A stretch of 64,000 nt of DNA from Microbacterium sp. SS28 (GCF_022761035.1 NZ_JAKWJP010000003.1:496001-560000), one strand, 5' to 3'; shown: positions 44,290 through 54,416, numbered from the stretch's first letter. Notes: generated by a model from the letters alone, not told the origin. Translations and numbers: made by a program.

Positions 44290-45576
44290 ATGAGCGTCTT
44301 CACCCGCTCGCGTAAGGCCACCGTCGTCGGCGCGATCGCGCTCGCCGGTGCCACTGCCCTCGTTCTCGCCGGATGCTCCGGCGGCGGAACGAGCGGCGAG
44401 AGCAGCGCACCCGCCACCGAGTCGCGCGACCTGGCCCTCAAGATCGGCACGATCCTGCCCCAGACGGGCTCGCTCTCGTTCCTCGGCCCGCCCGAGGAGG
44501 CAGGCGTCGGCCTCGCCGCCGAGGACATCAACGCCGTCGCCGAAGAGACCGGTCTCAGCCTCGACGACATCGTCTGGGGCGACTCGGGCGACACCGACAA
44601 CAAGGCATACGCCACCACCATCCAGAAGCTCATCTCGGAGGGCGTGACCGCCGCCATCGGCGCCGCGTCGTCGGCAGTGACGAAGCTCTTCCTCGACGAC
44701 GCCGTCGCCTCGGGCATCATCACGTTCTCGCCGGCCAACACCTCCGTCGACTTCATCGACTGGGACGACAACGGCCTCTACTGGCGCACGGCTCCCGCCG
44801 ACACGCTCCAGGGCGAGGTCCTCGGAAACCTCGTGGCCGAGGACGGCCACAAGAACGTCGCGATCCTCTACCAGAACGACTCGTACGGCACGGGCCTCTC
44901 CGGCGTCTTCAAGGACGTCTTCACGGGCTCGGGCGGCACGATCGTCGAGGAGCAGTCGTACAACACGGGCGACACGAGCTTCGACGCGCAGATCAGCGCG
45001 CTGCTCGCGTCCAACCCCGACGCGATCCTCCTCGTCACGTTCGATGAGATCTTCACGATCGGCCCCGCGCTGCTCCAGGCCGGCTACCCCGCCGAGGACC
45101 TGTACCTCGTCGACGGCAACCTGAAGAACTTCGGCACCGACGCGAAGTGGCCCGCGGGTCTGAGCATGGAAGGCGCGAAGGGCACGACTCCCGCAGGTCC
45201 TGCTCCCGACACCGAGTTCCAGGGTCGCCTCAACGAGTGGTGGACCGCTCAGGGCAACAGCGAGCTGACCGACTTCTCGTACGCCAACGAGTCGTACGAC
45301 GCCGTCGTCCTGCTCGCCCTCGCGTCGCTCGCGGCGAACTCCACCGACTCGGCCGATGTCGCGGCCAAGCTCCAGGAGGTCTCGGGCGGTTCGGGCGATG
45401 GCGAGAAGTGCACCACCTACAAGGAGTGCGCGGACATCATCCTCGGCGGCGGAGTCGCGGACTACGACGGCTTCTCGGGCCCGATCACGTTCGCTGACAA
45501 CGGCGACCCGACAGAGGCGACGATCGGCATCTTCCAGTACGGCGCCGACAACAACAACACGCGTATCGACATCTGA
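44290..45576 (+). CDS. ABC transporter substrate-binding lipoprotein (branched-chain amino-acid/urea type)
   Basis: 428 aa. Lipoprotein signal peptide with lipobox VLAGC at about residue 30, then a Ser/Gly linker and a type I periplasmic-binding fold: LKIGTILPQTGSLSFLGPPE near 57, DSGDTDNKAYATTIQKLIS near 100, AIGAASSAVTKLF, TFSPANTS and NVAILYQNDSYGTG near 205. AAGGAGCAAC precedes the ATG. It delivers ligand to LivHMGF, encoded convergently; the two units face each other across stacked terminators. The leucine-type specificity is by family only. Confidence 0.92.
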   Translation: MSVFTRSRKATVVGAIALAGATALVLAGCSGGGTSGESSAPATESRDLALKIGTILPQTGSLSFLGPPEEAGVGLAAEDINAVAEETGLSLDDIVWGDSGDTDNKAYATTIQKLISEGVTAAIGAASSAVTKLFLDDAVASGIITFSPANTSVDFIDWDDNGLYWRTAPADTLQGEVLGNLVAEDGHKNVAILYQNDSYGTGLSGVFKDVFTGSGGTIVEEQSYNTGDTSFDAQISALLASNPDAILLVTFDEIFTIGPALLQAGYPAEDLYLVDGNLKNFGTDAKWPAGLSMEGAKGTTPAGPAPDTEFQGRLNEWWTAQGNSELTDFSYANESYDAVVLLALASLAANSTDSADVAAKLQEVSGGSGDGEKCTTYKECADIILGGGVADYDGFSGPITFADNGDPTEATIGIFQYGADNNNTRIDI

Positions 45577-45592
45577 TCGACTGACGCAAGGA

Positions 45593-45620
45593 GGGGCCCC
45601 GGAGCGATCCGGGGCCCTTT
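45593..45620 (+). terminator. Terminator of the substrate-binding protein gene
   Basis: GGGCCCCGGA, GCGA loop, TCCGGGGCCC, then TTT. It lies 17 nt after the stop. Confidence 0.85.
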
Positions 45621-45658
45621 CGTCTGCGCGGGGCGACCGCGGTCGCCCCGCGCAGACG
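45621..45658. repeat. Perfect 38-bp palindrome between convergent transcription units
   Basis: The two 19-nt halves (CGTCTGCGCGGGGCGACCG and its exact complement) abut without a spacer. It follows the plus-strand terminator directly and precedes the minus-strand one. It may serve as an extra bidirectional stop or as a structured DNA site. Confidence 0.85.
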
Positions 45659-45711
45659 GTGCGAGACGCCGCGTTTGCGAGACCCAGCACGAGCGCCGGC
45701 GACAAAGAGAA

Positions 45712-45735
45712 GAGCGGATGCCGCAGCATCCGCTC
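45712..45735 (-). terminator. Terminator of the liv operon
   Basis: Read on the minus strand: GAGCGGATGC, TGCG loop, GCATCCGCTC, then TTCTCTTT. It lies 24 nt beyond the livF stop. Confidence 0.75.
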
Positions 45736-45758
45736 GTCTCGTCACTTCTCGTACCGGA

Positions 45759-46553
45759 TCAGACCCCGTCCGCGCCCAGCGTGCCGAGGTACAGGCCGAT
45801 GACCTTCGGATCGTTGAGCAGCTCGCGGCCCGTGCCCTCGTAGGCGTCGCGGCCCTGGTCGAGGACATAGCCGCGGTCGCAGATCTGCAGGCAGCGTCGG
45901 GCGTTCTGCTCGACCATGATCGTCGTGACGCCCGCCTTGTTGATGTCGGAGACGCGGATGAACGCATCGTCCTGACGGACGGGGCTCAGGCCCGCCGACG
46001 GCTCGTCGAGCAGGAGCACCGACGGGTTCATCATGAGCGCGCGCGACATCGCGACCATCTGCCGCTCGCCACCCGACAGTGAGCCGGCGCGCTGCTTGAG
46101 GCGCTTGCCGAGCTCGGCGAAGATCCCCGTGACGAACTCGAGTCGCTCGGCGTAGTTCTTCGGGGCCTGGTAGAGGCCCATCTGCAGGTTCTCCTCGATC
46201 GTGAGGGAGGGGAACACGTTGTTGGTCTGCGGCACGAACCCGACGCCGCGCTGGACGAGCTTGTCGGACTTGAGCCCGACGACGCTCTCGCCGTCCACCG
46301 TGATCTCGCCGTCGCGCACTTTGACCATGCCGAAGATCGCCTTGAGGAGCGTCGACTTGCCGGCGCCGTTCGGGCCGATGATGCCGATCAGCTCGCCCTT
46401 GCGGGCGAGGAGGTTGGCCCCGTTGATGATGTTGATGCCCGGGAGGTAGCCCGCGGTGAGGTTGCTGACGTTGACCACGACCTCGTCGGTCTTGGCTCCG
46501 GCGGTGCGGGGGGCGCCGGGTGCGGGCGCGGCGCCTGTGGGAGCGTCGGTCAC
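45759..46553 (-). CDS. livF: Branched-chain amino-acid type ABC transporter ATPase LivF
   Basis: 264 aa from a GTG at 46553, overlapping livG by 4 bp. Walker A GPNGAGKSTLLKAIFG near residue 63, LivF-specific QTNNVFPSLTIEENLQMG near 105, signature LSGGERQMVAMSRALM near 158, Walker B VLLLDEPSAGLSP near 178 and the switch His replaced by Gln in MVEQNARR, as usual for LivF. It powers import together with LivG. Confidence 0.96.
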   Translation of the reverse strand: MTDAPTGAAPAPGAPRTAGAKTDEVVVNVSNLTAGYLPGINIINGANLLARKGELIGIIGPNGAGKSTLLKAIFGMVKVRDGEITVDGESVVGLKSDKLVQRGVGFVPQTNNVFPSLTIEENLQMGLYQAPKNYAERLEFVTGIFAELGKRLKQRAGSLSGGERQMVAMSRALMMNPSVLLLDEPSAGLSPVRQDDAFIRVSDINKAGVTTIMVEQNARRCLQICDRGYVLDQGRDAYEGTGRELLNDPKVIGLYLGTLGADGV

Positions 46554-47593
46554 TTCTTCTCCTCCTCGGCCTCGGCGATGGAGGCCTCTTCCGCCTCTTT
46601 GATCTCTTCGAGCAGATCGAGTGCGCTGGGGTCGAGCTCTCCGGCGACGCGACCCGTGACGACGCCGAGGTCGACGTCCTGGTGGCTGCCGAGGTAGGCG
46701 TCGATGACCGCGTGGTCGAGCATGACCGTCTCGGGCGGTCCCTCTGCCACGACACGTCCCTCGGCCATGACGACGACCCAGTCCGCGATGTGGCGCACCA
46801 TGTGCATGTCGTGCTCGACGAACAGCACGGTCATGCCGAGGTCCTTGAGGTCGAGGATGTGGTCGAGCAGCGACTCGGTGAGGGCCGGGTTGACGCCCGC
46901 CATGGGCTCGTCGAGCATGACGAGGCTGGGGTCGTTCATGAGCGCGCGGGCCATCTCGAGCAGCTTGCGCTGGCCGCCAGACAGCGAGGCGGCGTAGTCG
47001 TCCGCCTTCGCGTCGAGCTTGAAGCGCGCGAGCAGCTCCATGGCCTTGTCTTCGATGTCGTTGTCCTGCTTGCGCCAGATCGCCGGGATGACGCTCGCCC
47101 AGAGGCTCTCGCCCTTCTGGTTGCCCGAGCCGAGCTTCATGTTCTCGAGCACCGTCAGCAGCGACAGCGCCTTCGTGAGCTGGAAGGTGCGGACCTGCCC
47201 CATGCGGGCGACCTTGAACGAGGGGATGCCGGCCAGCTGCGTGCCGTCGAACGACCACGTTCCCGAGTTCGGCTTGTCGAAGCCGCACAGCAGGTTGAAC
47301 AGGGTCGTCTTGCCGGCGCCGTTCGGGCCGATGAGGGCCGTGATCGCGTTGCGGGGGATCTCGAGGTGCTCGACGTCGACGGCGGTCAGACCGCCGAACC
47401 GGCGGGTCACCTGGTCGATCACGAGGATCGGGTCGTTCTTGGCGACGCCGGGTGTGGCATCCCCCTTCGCGAGCCCCCCGGTCTTCGGGCGCCGGACGCT
47501 TCCCGTCGCTGTCGTGACGGCCGGCGTCGAGCCGGTCGCGGGCGACGCGGCACCCGGTGCGACGGGCTCCTGAGGCGTGCTGTTACTTGACAA
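46550..47593 (-). CDS. livG: Branched-chain amino-acid type ABC transporter ATPase LivG, with extended tails
   Basis: 347 aa, about 90 longer than typical. A Pro/Ala/Thr-rich N-tail of about 55 residues precedes the ATPase: Walker A GPNGAGKTTLFNLLCGF near 89, RTFQLTKALSLLTVLENM near 135, LSGGQRKLLEMARALM near 205, LVMLDEPMAGVNP near 225 and FVEHDMHMV with the switch His near 257. The C-tail is acidic (EEIKEAEEASIAEAEEEKK). The TTG start at 47593 overlaps livM by 11 bp. The tails' role is unknown. Confidence 0.95.
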   Translation of the reverse strand: MSSNSTPQEPVAPGAASPATGSTPAVTTATGSVRRPKTGGLAKGDATPGVAKNDPILVIDQVTRRFGGLTAVDVEHLEIPRNAITALIGPNGAGKTTLFNLLCGFDKPNSGTWSFDGTQLAGIPSFKVARMGQVRTFQLTKALSLLTVLENMKLGSGNQKGESLWASVIPAIWRKQDNDIEDKAMELLARFKLDAKADDYAASLSGGQRKLLEMARALMNDPSLVMLDEPMAGVNPALTESLLDHILDLKDLGMTVLFVEHDMHMVRHIADWVVVMAEGRVVAEGPPETVMLDHAVIDAYLGSHQDVDLGVVTGRVAGELDPSALDLLEEIKEAEEASIAEAEEEKK

Positions 47594-48560
47594 AGGTCAG
47601 CTCCCTCTTGTTTCCCATGATGCCCTGCGGGCGGAAGATGACGATGAGCATGAGGGCGACGCCCACGAGGATGAACCGCAGCGTGCCGGCCTGCGAGGTG
47701 GACATGCCGAGGAATCCGGCCTGCGCGAGCGCCGGCAGCACGTTGTCGAGGAAGCCCATGATGACCCAGAAGATGACCGAGCCCAGAACGGGGCCGAACA
47801 CCGTCGCGGCGCCGCCGAGGAGCAGGATCGTCCAGAGGAAGAAGGTCAGCGACGTCGTGTAGGTCGCCGGGATGACGGCCGAGGGGAGTGCGAAGACGAC
47901 GCCGCCGAGCGCGCCGAACACACCACCGATGATGAGCGCCTGCATCTTGTACGAGAAGACGTTCTTGCCGAGCGAGCGCACGGCGTCCTCGTCCTCGCGG
48001 ATGCCCTTGAGCACGCGGCCCCACGGGCTGCGCATGAGCGCCCACACGAGGTAGATCGCGATCGCGAGCAGGATGATGCCGAAGACGCGCACCCAGAGCT
48101 GGTTCTCGGTCCAGACCCAGGGCCCGAAGCCGTAGGTCCCCTCGGGGAACGGGTTGGCCGCGCGGAAGCCCGCGTGGTAGCCGCCGAGTCCGTCGGCCGA
48201 GTTGGTCCACTCGTCGAAGAGCAGCGTCGTCAGCAGCAGCCGGACGATCTCGGCCGCCGCGATCGTCACGATGGCGAGATAGTCCGCTCTCAGACGCAGC
48301 GTCGGGATGCCGAGGATGATCGCGAAGATCCCGGCCGCGATGCAGCCGACGATGATGCCGACCCACCAGGGCCAGCCGAAGCTCAGGATCGAGATGGCAT
48401 AGCCGTAGGCGCCGAGCGCCATGAAGCCCGCCATGCCGAAGTTGAGCAGGCCCGCGTAGCCGAAGTGCACGGCCAGTCCGGTCGCCGCCAGCGCGTACGC
48501 GATGGTCTCCGGGCTGAAGATCCAGTAGGCCGTGTTGTTGAGAATCTGTCCCCAATCCAT
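47583..48560 (-). CDS. livM: Branched-chain amino-acid type ABC transporter permease LivM
   Basis: 325 aa with about eight to ten membrane helices. HFGYAGLLNFGMAGFMALGAYG near residue 31, PTLRLRADYLAIVTIAAAEIVR near 86, and the coupling-helix region SPWGRVLKGIREDEDAVRSLGKNVFSYK near 178 identify LivM. It pairs with LivH as the transmembrane channel. The start lies 4 bp after livH. Confidence 0.95.
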   Translation of the reverse strand: MDWGQILNNTAYWIFSPETIAYALAATGLAVHFGYAGLLNFGMAGFMALGAYGYAISILSFGWPWWVGIIVGCIAAGIFAIILGIPTLRLRADYLAIVTIAAAEIVRLLLTTLLFDEWTNSADGLGGYHAGFRAANPFPEGTYGFGPWVWTENQLWVRVFGIILLAIAIYLVWALMRSPWGRVLKGIREDEDAVRSLGKNVFSYKMQALIIGGVFGALGGVVFALPSAVIPATYTTSLTFFLWTILLLGGAATVFGPVLGSVIFWVIMGFLDNVLPALAQAGFLGMSTSQAGTLRFILVGVALMLIVIFRPQGIMGNKRELTFVK

Positions 48561-48564
48561 GGCC

Positions 48565-49875
48565 CTAGCCCAACCTCTCCTTGCGACCCAGGATTCCCTG
48601 GGGCCTCACCAGCAGGATGATGATCAGCACGGCGAGCGCGCCGACGTACTTCATGTCCGGTGGTATCCACAGCGTCGAGACTTCGACGAGTATGCCGACG
48701 ATGAGCGAGCCGATGAGGGCGCCGAACGCCGTCCCCAGTCCGCCGAGCGTGACGGCGGCGAAGATCAGCAGCAGCACCTGGCCGCCCATGTCCCACTTGA
48801 CGCCCGGGCGGAAGTACGCCCACAGCACGCCGGCGATCGCCGCGAGGGCCGCCGCCAGGATCCACACGATGCGGATGACCCGGTCGACGTTGATTCCGGA
48901 TGCCGCGGCCAGGCCCGGGTTGTCGCTGATGGCGCGCGTCGCCTTGCCGACCCGCGTCCGCAGCAGCCAGTAGGCGACCGCGACGAGCAGGACGATGCTC
49001 GTCAGCATCGAGACGACGTCGATCCATGACAGCGCGATCGGGCCGAGACGGATGTCGCGCGGGGCGCCGGCACCGGGCAGCTGGTACGTGCCGCCGCCGA
49101 TGAAGAAGAGGTAGACGTACCGGATCGTGAGAGAGAGGCCGATGCTCACGATCATGACCTGCACGAGACCCAGGCCTCTTCGCCTCAAGGGTTTCCACAG
49201 TCCCGCGTCGAGCGTGAGGCCGAGCAGGCCGCCCATCACGATGACGAGCGGGAGCACGATCCACATGGGCCATCCCAGGATCGAGCCGAAGACGAGTGCC
49301 ACGATGGCGCCGAAGGTCAGCATCTCGCCGTGCGCGAAGTTGCTGAGGCCCGTCGTGCCGTAGATGAGCGAGACGCCCACGGAGGCGAGGGCGAGGAGCA
49401 GACCGAAGTTGAGGCCGTTCATGAGCCGGTCGAGCAGCTGCGCCCAGAGCGGGACGGTCTCGCGGACGCCCTCTCCGAGGAAGAGATTGACGATCTTGGT
49501 GTTCGTCAGGCCGAACTCGACGTCCTGCGAGGCGGATTCGCCCTCGACGATCACCCCCTCGGGGAGCGTCGACTCGTCGACGGTCAGCGTGTACTCGCCC
49601 TTCTCCGGCACATAGAGACGCCACTTGCCCTCGGCATCCGTCGAGGTGTCGGCTTCGAAGCCGTTGCCCTCGATCGAGACGCCTACGGCTTCGAGGGGCT
49701 TGTCGTCGAAGGTGATGACGCCGGCGAAGTAGAAGTCGGTCTTGTCCTGGTCGTCGCCGGGCGCTGCATGGGCTGCCGGGCCCCCGAGGAAGACCATCGC
49801 AGCGGCGAGGAGCACACCGAGCAGCGCGGCGAGCCAGGGTGTGGCTCGCCGTACGGCGGTAGTCGTAGGACTCAC
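48565..49875 (-). CDS. livH: LivH permease fused to an N-terminal extracytoplasmic domain
   Basis: 436 aa from a GTG at 49875 after TGGAGG. Usual LivH is near 290 aa. Here a signal-peptide-like segment (WLAALLGVLLAAAMVFLGG, then AHA-AP) leads into a CarboxypepD-regulatory/Ig-like domain of about 100 residues (FAGVITFDDKPLEAVGVSI, DAEGKWRLYVPEKGEYTL), then the permease: LLALASVGVSLIYGTTGLSNFAHGEM near 160, MIVSIGLSLTIRYVYLFFIGG, ISDNPGLAAASGINVDRVIR and LGGLGTAFGALIGSLIVG. First gene of livHMGF. The added domain could contact the substrate-binding lipoprotein or the wall; that is inference. Confidence 0.93.
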   Translation of the reverse strand: MSPTTTAVRRATPWLAALLGVLLAAAMVFLGGPAAHAAPGDDQDKTDFYFAGVITFDDKPLEAVGVSIEGNGFEADTSTDAEGKWRLYVPEKGEYTLTVDESTLPEGVIVEGESASQDVEFGLTNTKIVNLFLGEGVRETVPLWAQLLDRLMNGLNFGLLLALASVGVSLIYGTTGLSNFAHGEMLTFGAIVALVFGSILGWPMWIVLPLVIVMGGLLGLTLDAGLWKPLRRRGLGLVQVMIVSIGLSLTIRYVYLFFIGGGTYQLPGAGAPRDIRLGPIALSWIDVVSMLTSIVLLVAVAYWLLRTRVGKATRAISDNPGLAAASGINVDRVIRIVWILAAALAAIAGVLWAYFRPGVKWDMGGQVLLLIFAAVTLGGLGTAFGALIGSLIVGILVEVSTLWIPPDMKYVGALAVLIIILLVRPQGILGRKERLG

Positions 49876-49948
49876 AGAACCTCCAGACAGGCGCGATCGA
49901 CCGAGGTTCGGGTCGCATCGGCCGTGATGAACGACGGTACGAGCGTAA

Positions 49949-51643
<1,695 letters not shown>

Positions 51644-51719
51644 AGGTCGCGCTTCCGCGGGTTCGCTAGCCTGAGCGGGTGATCCGGAGCAGGCCTGACC
51701 TGACGCCGTCCGCATACGC

Positions 51720-51780
51720 CGCGAGACTTCACTCGTGTCGCTTGACGCGCGGTCTGCGGCGACACGAGTGAAGTCTCGCG
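51720..51780. repeat. Perfect 22-bp inverted repeat with 17-nt loop after guaB
   Basis: The arm at 51720-51741 (CGCGAGACTTCACTCGTGTC plus GC) is exactly complementary to 51759-51780. It lies between convergent guaB and the MFS gene, whose stop is 10 bp away. It may act as a bidirectional terminator, though no T run follows; it may also be a mobile-element remnant. TAGCCT-N6-GTG at 51667-51679 opens a 29-codon frame that ends inside the right arm. Confidence 0.85.
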
Positions 51781-51789
51781 GGTGGTGGG

Positions 51790-53250
51790 TCAGGCGGATG
51801 CGAGCTCGGGATCGCGGGATGCTGCGCCTGCGGCATCCGTCCCCTCGTGGGTCGTCGTCCCCGAGCGGCCCGCGGGCAGCCAGACGGCCGCGACCGCCGC
51901 GGCGAACAGCACCGCGGAGCCGACGAGCACGGCGGGCCGGGCGGCGTCGACGTAGAGGTCGGGCTGCAGTTCGCCGCCGCCGCCGACGAAGATCGCGGTC
52001 ATGACGGCCGTGCCCAGCGCGATGCCGATCTCGCGGACCGTCGAGTTGACCCCCGACGCCTTGGCGTGGTCGAGCACGCCGAGCGTCGCGAGCAGGGCGG
52101 TCGCCGAGGGTGCGAACACGAGGCCCATGCCGACTCCGGCCATGACGAACGGGATCACGAGCTGGGCGTAGTCGAGGTCGGCCGACAGCATGAGGCCGAT
52201 CCAGCCGAGCGCGGCCCCCTGCAGGACGAGTCCCGACAGCATGAGCACGCGCGTGCCGACCCGCGGCGCGATGATCCCCGCGATCGGCGCGACGAACATG
52301 GGCGCGAGCGTCCAGGGGGTCGTCTGCACGGCGGCCTCGAGGGGGCTCGAGCCCTGCACGACCTGCATGTACTGGATGAGGATGAACACGGCGCCGAACG
52401 TGCCGAAGCTGAACGCGAAGCCCACGACGTTCGTGAGCGAGAACGACCGGTCGCGGAAGAGGCGCAGCGGAACGAGTGGCGACGCCGCGCGACGCTGCCA
52501 CAGCACGAACCCGACGAGCAGCCCGGCGCCCGCGACGAGCTCGGCGATGACGCTCGCCGACGTCCAGCCGTCGTCGTTGCCGCGCACGATCCCGTGGACG
52601 AGGGCGAGCACTCCGACGGCCGCGAGGATCGCGCCGACGACATCGATGCGCGCGCGGGCGCCGAAGTCGTTGTTCAGCGCGAACAGCGCGAACGGGATCG
52701 CGATGATCGCGACGGGGACGTTGATCCAGAAGATCGCCTGCCAGTTCCAGCCCTCCATGACGGCGCCGCCGACGAGTGGCCCGACGGCGACGCCGAGGCC
52801 CGAGATGCCTCCCCACAGGCCGATCGCGAGCGGTCGGCGCTGCGGTGCGACACCGCCTGAGATGAGGGCGAGCGACAGCGGCATGACCGCCGCCCCGCCG
52901 AAGCCCTGCAGAGCGCGTGCCGCGATGAGCTGGGACGGGTCGCCGCTGAGCGCCGCGAGCACCGACCCGATGCCGAACACCGCGATGCCGACGAGGAAGA
53001 CCGTGCGACGCCCGAACCGGTCGCCGAGCGCCGACGCGACGAGGATCGCGCTCGCGAAGGCGAGGGTGTACGCGTTGACGAACCACTGCAGCTCCTCGAC
53101 GCTCGCGCCGAGTTCGGCGTGCAGGACGGGAAGCGCATTCGTCATCACGAGGTTGTCGAGGGTCGCCATGAACATGGGAACGGATGCCGCGGCCACGACG
53201 AGCCCGAAAGCACGCCGGCGGGTCGGGGCGGGGGAGACGACGTCGCTCAT
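51790..53250 (-). CDS. MFS transporter, DHA2 (14-helix) drug efflux type
   Basis: 486 aa from an ATG at 53250 after GGAGG; the open frame extends further upstream but without homology. Motif A GDRFGRRTVFLVG near residue 60, motif C-like GLGVAVGPLVGGAVMEGWNWQAIFWINVP near 150, the paired NSTVREIGIALGTAVM near 410, and 14 hydrophobic segments. Known family members export lipophilic drugs or dyes by proton antiport. It is divergent from a TetR regulator with two shared operators, so induction by a ligand is likely. The last 25 residues are a Thr/Ala-rich tail. Confidence 0.92.
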   Translation of the reverse strand: MSDVVSPAPTRRRAFGLVVAAASVPMFMATLDNLVMTNALPVLHAELGASVEELQWFVNAYTLAFASAILVASALGDRFGRRTVFLVGIAVFGIGSVLAALSGDPSQLIAARALQGFGGAAVMPLSLALISGGVAPQRRPLAIGLWGGISGLGVAVGPLVGGAVMEGWNWQAIFWINVPVAIIAIPFALFALNNDFGARARIDVVGAILAAVGVLALVHGIVRGNDDGWTSASVIAELVAGAGLLVGFVLWQRRAASPLVPLRLFRDRSFSLTNVVGFAFSFGTFGAVFILIQYMQVVQGSSPLEAAVQTTPWTLAPMFVAPIAGIIAPRVGTRVLMLSGLVLQGAALGWIGLMLSADLDYAQLVIPFVMAGVGMGLVFAPSATALLATLGVLDHAKASGVNSTVREIGIALGTAVMTAIFVGGGGELQPDLYVDAARPAVLVGSAVLFAAAVAAVWLPAGRSGTTTHEGTDAAGAASRDPELASA

Positions 53251-53272
53251 CGCGACCTCCGATCTGGTTGTT

Positions 53273-53288
53273 GTAATCGGATGATTAC
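53273..53288. promoter_or_regulatory. TetR-type operator 1
   Basis: GTAATC-GGAT-GATTAC, a perfect dyad 22 bp before the MFS start. It is A+T-rich against the surroundings. It probably binds the divergently encoded TetR protein. Confidence 0.75.
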
Positions 53289-53307
53289 TAAGACGAGGAT
53301 CAATGTA

Positions 53308-53323
53308 GTAATCGACTGATAAC
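53308..53323. promoter_or_regulatory. TetR-type operator 2
   Basis: GTAATC-GACT-GATAAC, the same half-sites with one mismatch, 35 bp from site 1. It overlaps the -10 of the tetR gene and should give autoregulation. Confidence 0.7.
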
Positions 53324-53332
53324 ATGTCAAGC
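53320..53332 (+). promoter_or_regulatory. Leaderless-type -10 box of the tetR gene
   Basis: TAACAT at 53320-53325, seven nt, then GTG at 53333. The spacing favours this start over the ATG at 53324, which overlaps the box itself. Confidence 0.5.
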
Positions 53333-53968
53333 GTGAGTGCGAATCAGGGAACGACGACGGCGTCGCCCGAGACCGGCCGCCGGATGAGCTCCGAGGAGCG
53401 CCGCGAGCAGATCATCGCGGCGGCGCTCGCCGTGTTCGGCGCGCGAGGCTACGAGGGCACGACGACCGACGACGTCGCGCGTACGGCGGGCGTGAGCCAG
53501 CCCTACGTCGTGCGGCTGTTCGGCACGAAGGAGAACCTCTTCCTCGCCGCCGTGCAGTCGGCCCTCGACGAGCTCATGCGGGTGTTCCGCGCCGCGCTCG
53601 AGGACGACTCGACCGATCGTCCCGTCTCCAAGCGCATCGGCGAGGCCTACGTCGCGCTGCTGAGCGTCCGCGGACTGCACCAGACCCTTTCGCACGCGTG
53701 GCTGCTCGGCGGCCACCCCGTCATCGGGCCTGCCGCGCGCCGGGGCTTCGCGCTCGTGTGGGCGTTCTTCCGCGACGAGGCGGGCCTCGAGCCCGATGAA
53801 GCGCGCGCCTTCCTGGCCGAGGGCATGCTCATCAACGTCATGATCGGCATGCGGCTCGTCGACGACTACGGATCGGACCCGCGCATCACCGAGCTCTTCC
53901 GCGCGTGCTTCCCGACCGAGCTGCCGCACATCCTCGACATCGCGCCGCGCGGCGACGAGCCCTGGTGA
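53333..53968 (+). CDS. TetR/AcrR family transcriptional regulator
   Basis: About 211 aa from the GTG at 53333 (an ATG at 53324 is also in frame). N-terminal helix-turn-helix: RREQIIAAALAVFGARGYEGTT followed by DDVARTAGVSQPYVVRLFGTKENLF, residues about 24-70. The rest is an all-helical ligand-binding domain. It is divergent from the MFS exporter; the two GTAATC-N4-GATNAC sites between them suggest it represses both genes until a substrate of the pump binds. Ligand unknown. Confidence 0.92.
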   Translation: MSANQGTTTASPETGRRMSSEERREQIIAAALAVFGARGYEGTTTDDVARTAGVSQPYVVRLFGTKENLFLAAVQSALDELMRVFRAALEDDSTDRPVSKRIGEAYVALLSVRGLHQTLSHAWLLGGHPVIGPAARRGFALVWAFFRDEAGLEPDEARAFLAEGMLINVMIGMRLVDDYGSDPRITELFRACFPTELPHILDIAPRGDEPW

Positions 53969-54029
53969 CCCGACCGACCCCGCGTCTCGCGGCTGTCGGG
54001 AGACAGGAGACGGATGCCGCAGCCCGGCG

Positions 54030-54042
54030 TATCGTCGGGGGC
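54030..54042 (+). promoter_or_regulatory. Leaderless-type -10 box of the DUF2277 gene
   Basis: TATCGT at 54030-54035, seven nt, then ATG at 54043. Confidence 0.45.
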
Positions 54043-54327
54043 ATGTGCCGCAGCATCCACACCCTCCACAACTTCGAGCCGGCCGCCAGCAGCGAAGAAG
54101 TGCACGCCGCCGCGCTCCAGTACGTCCGCAAGATCGCGGGGACGACGAAGCCGTCGAAGGCGAATCAGGAGGCCTTCGACCGCGCCGTGCACGAGATCAC
54201 GCACATCACGCAGCACCTGCTCGAGGATCTCGTCGCGGTCGTGCCGCCGAAGAACCGCGAGGAAGAGGCCGAGAAGGCCCGCGCCCGCGCGATCAAGTCG
54301 GGGCGCTACGCCGCGCCGGCTGCCTGA
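54043..54327 (+). CDS. DUF2277 family protein
   Basis: 94 aa. It matches the small DUF2277 family over its length: MCRSIHTLHNFEPAASSEEV at the start, AALQYVRKIAGTTKPSKANQ near residue 27 and AFDRAVHEITHITQHLLEDL near 48, with a basic Glu/Arg/Lys-rich end. All helical, cytoplasmic, with no known function. The start is fixed by the conserved MCRSI and by the -10 spacing. An earlier in-frame start would be non-homologous. Confidence 0.88.
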   Translation: MCRSIHTLHNFEPAASSEEVHAAALQYVRKIAGTTKPSKANQEAFDRAVHEITHITQHLLEDLVAVVPPKNREEEAEKARARAIKSGRYAAPAA

Positions 54328-54352
54328 GCGCCCGCCTCGCCTCCACTCCTAC

Positions 54353-54416
54353 CGGACCATTCCACGTCGTTCGGATCAGAAAGCGCTGCCTCATCCGATT
54401 TCGGTGCAATGGTCCG
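54353..54416. repeat. Imperfect 26-bp inverted repeat upstream of the ABC-F gene
   Basis: Left arm 54353-54378 (starts CGGACCATTCCACG) and right arm 54391-54416 (ends GCAATGGTCCG) match at about 19 of 26 positions around a 12-nt centre. It lies before the TAGGCT box at 54434, so it is outside the predicted leader unless transcription starts earlier. Confidence 0.6.
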
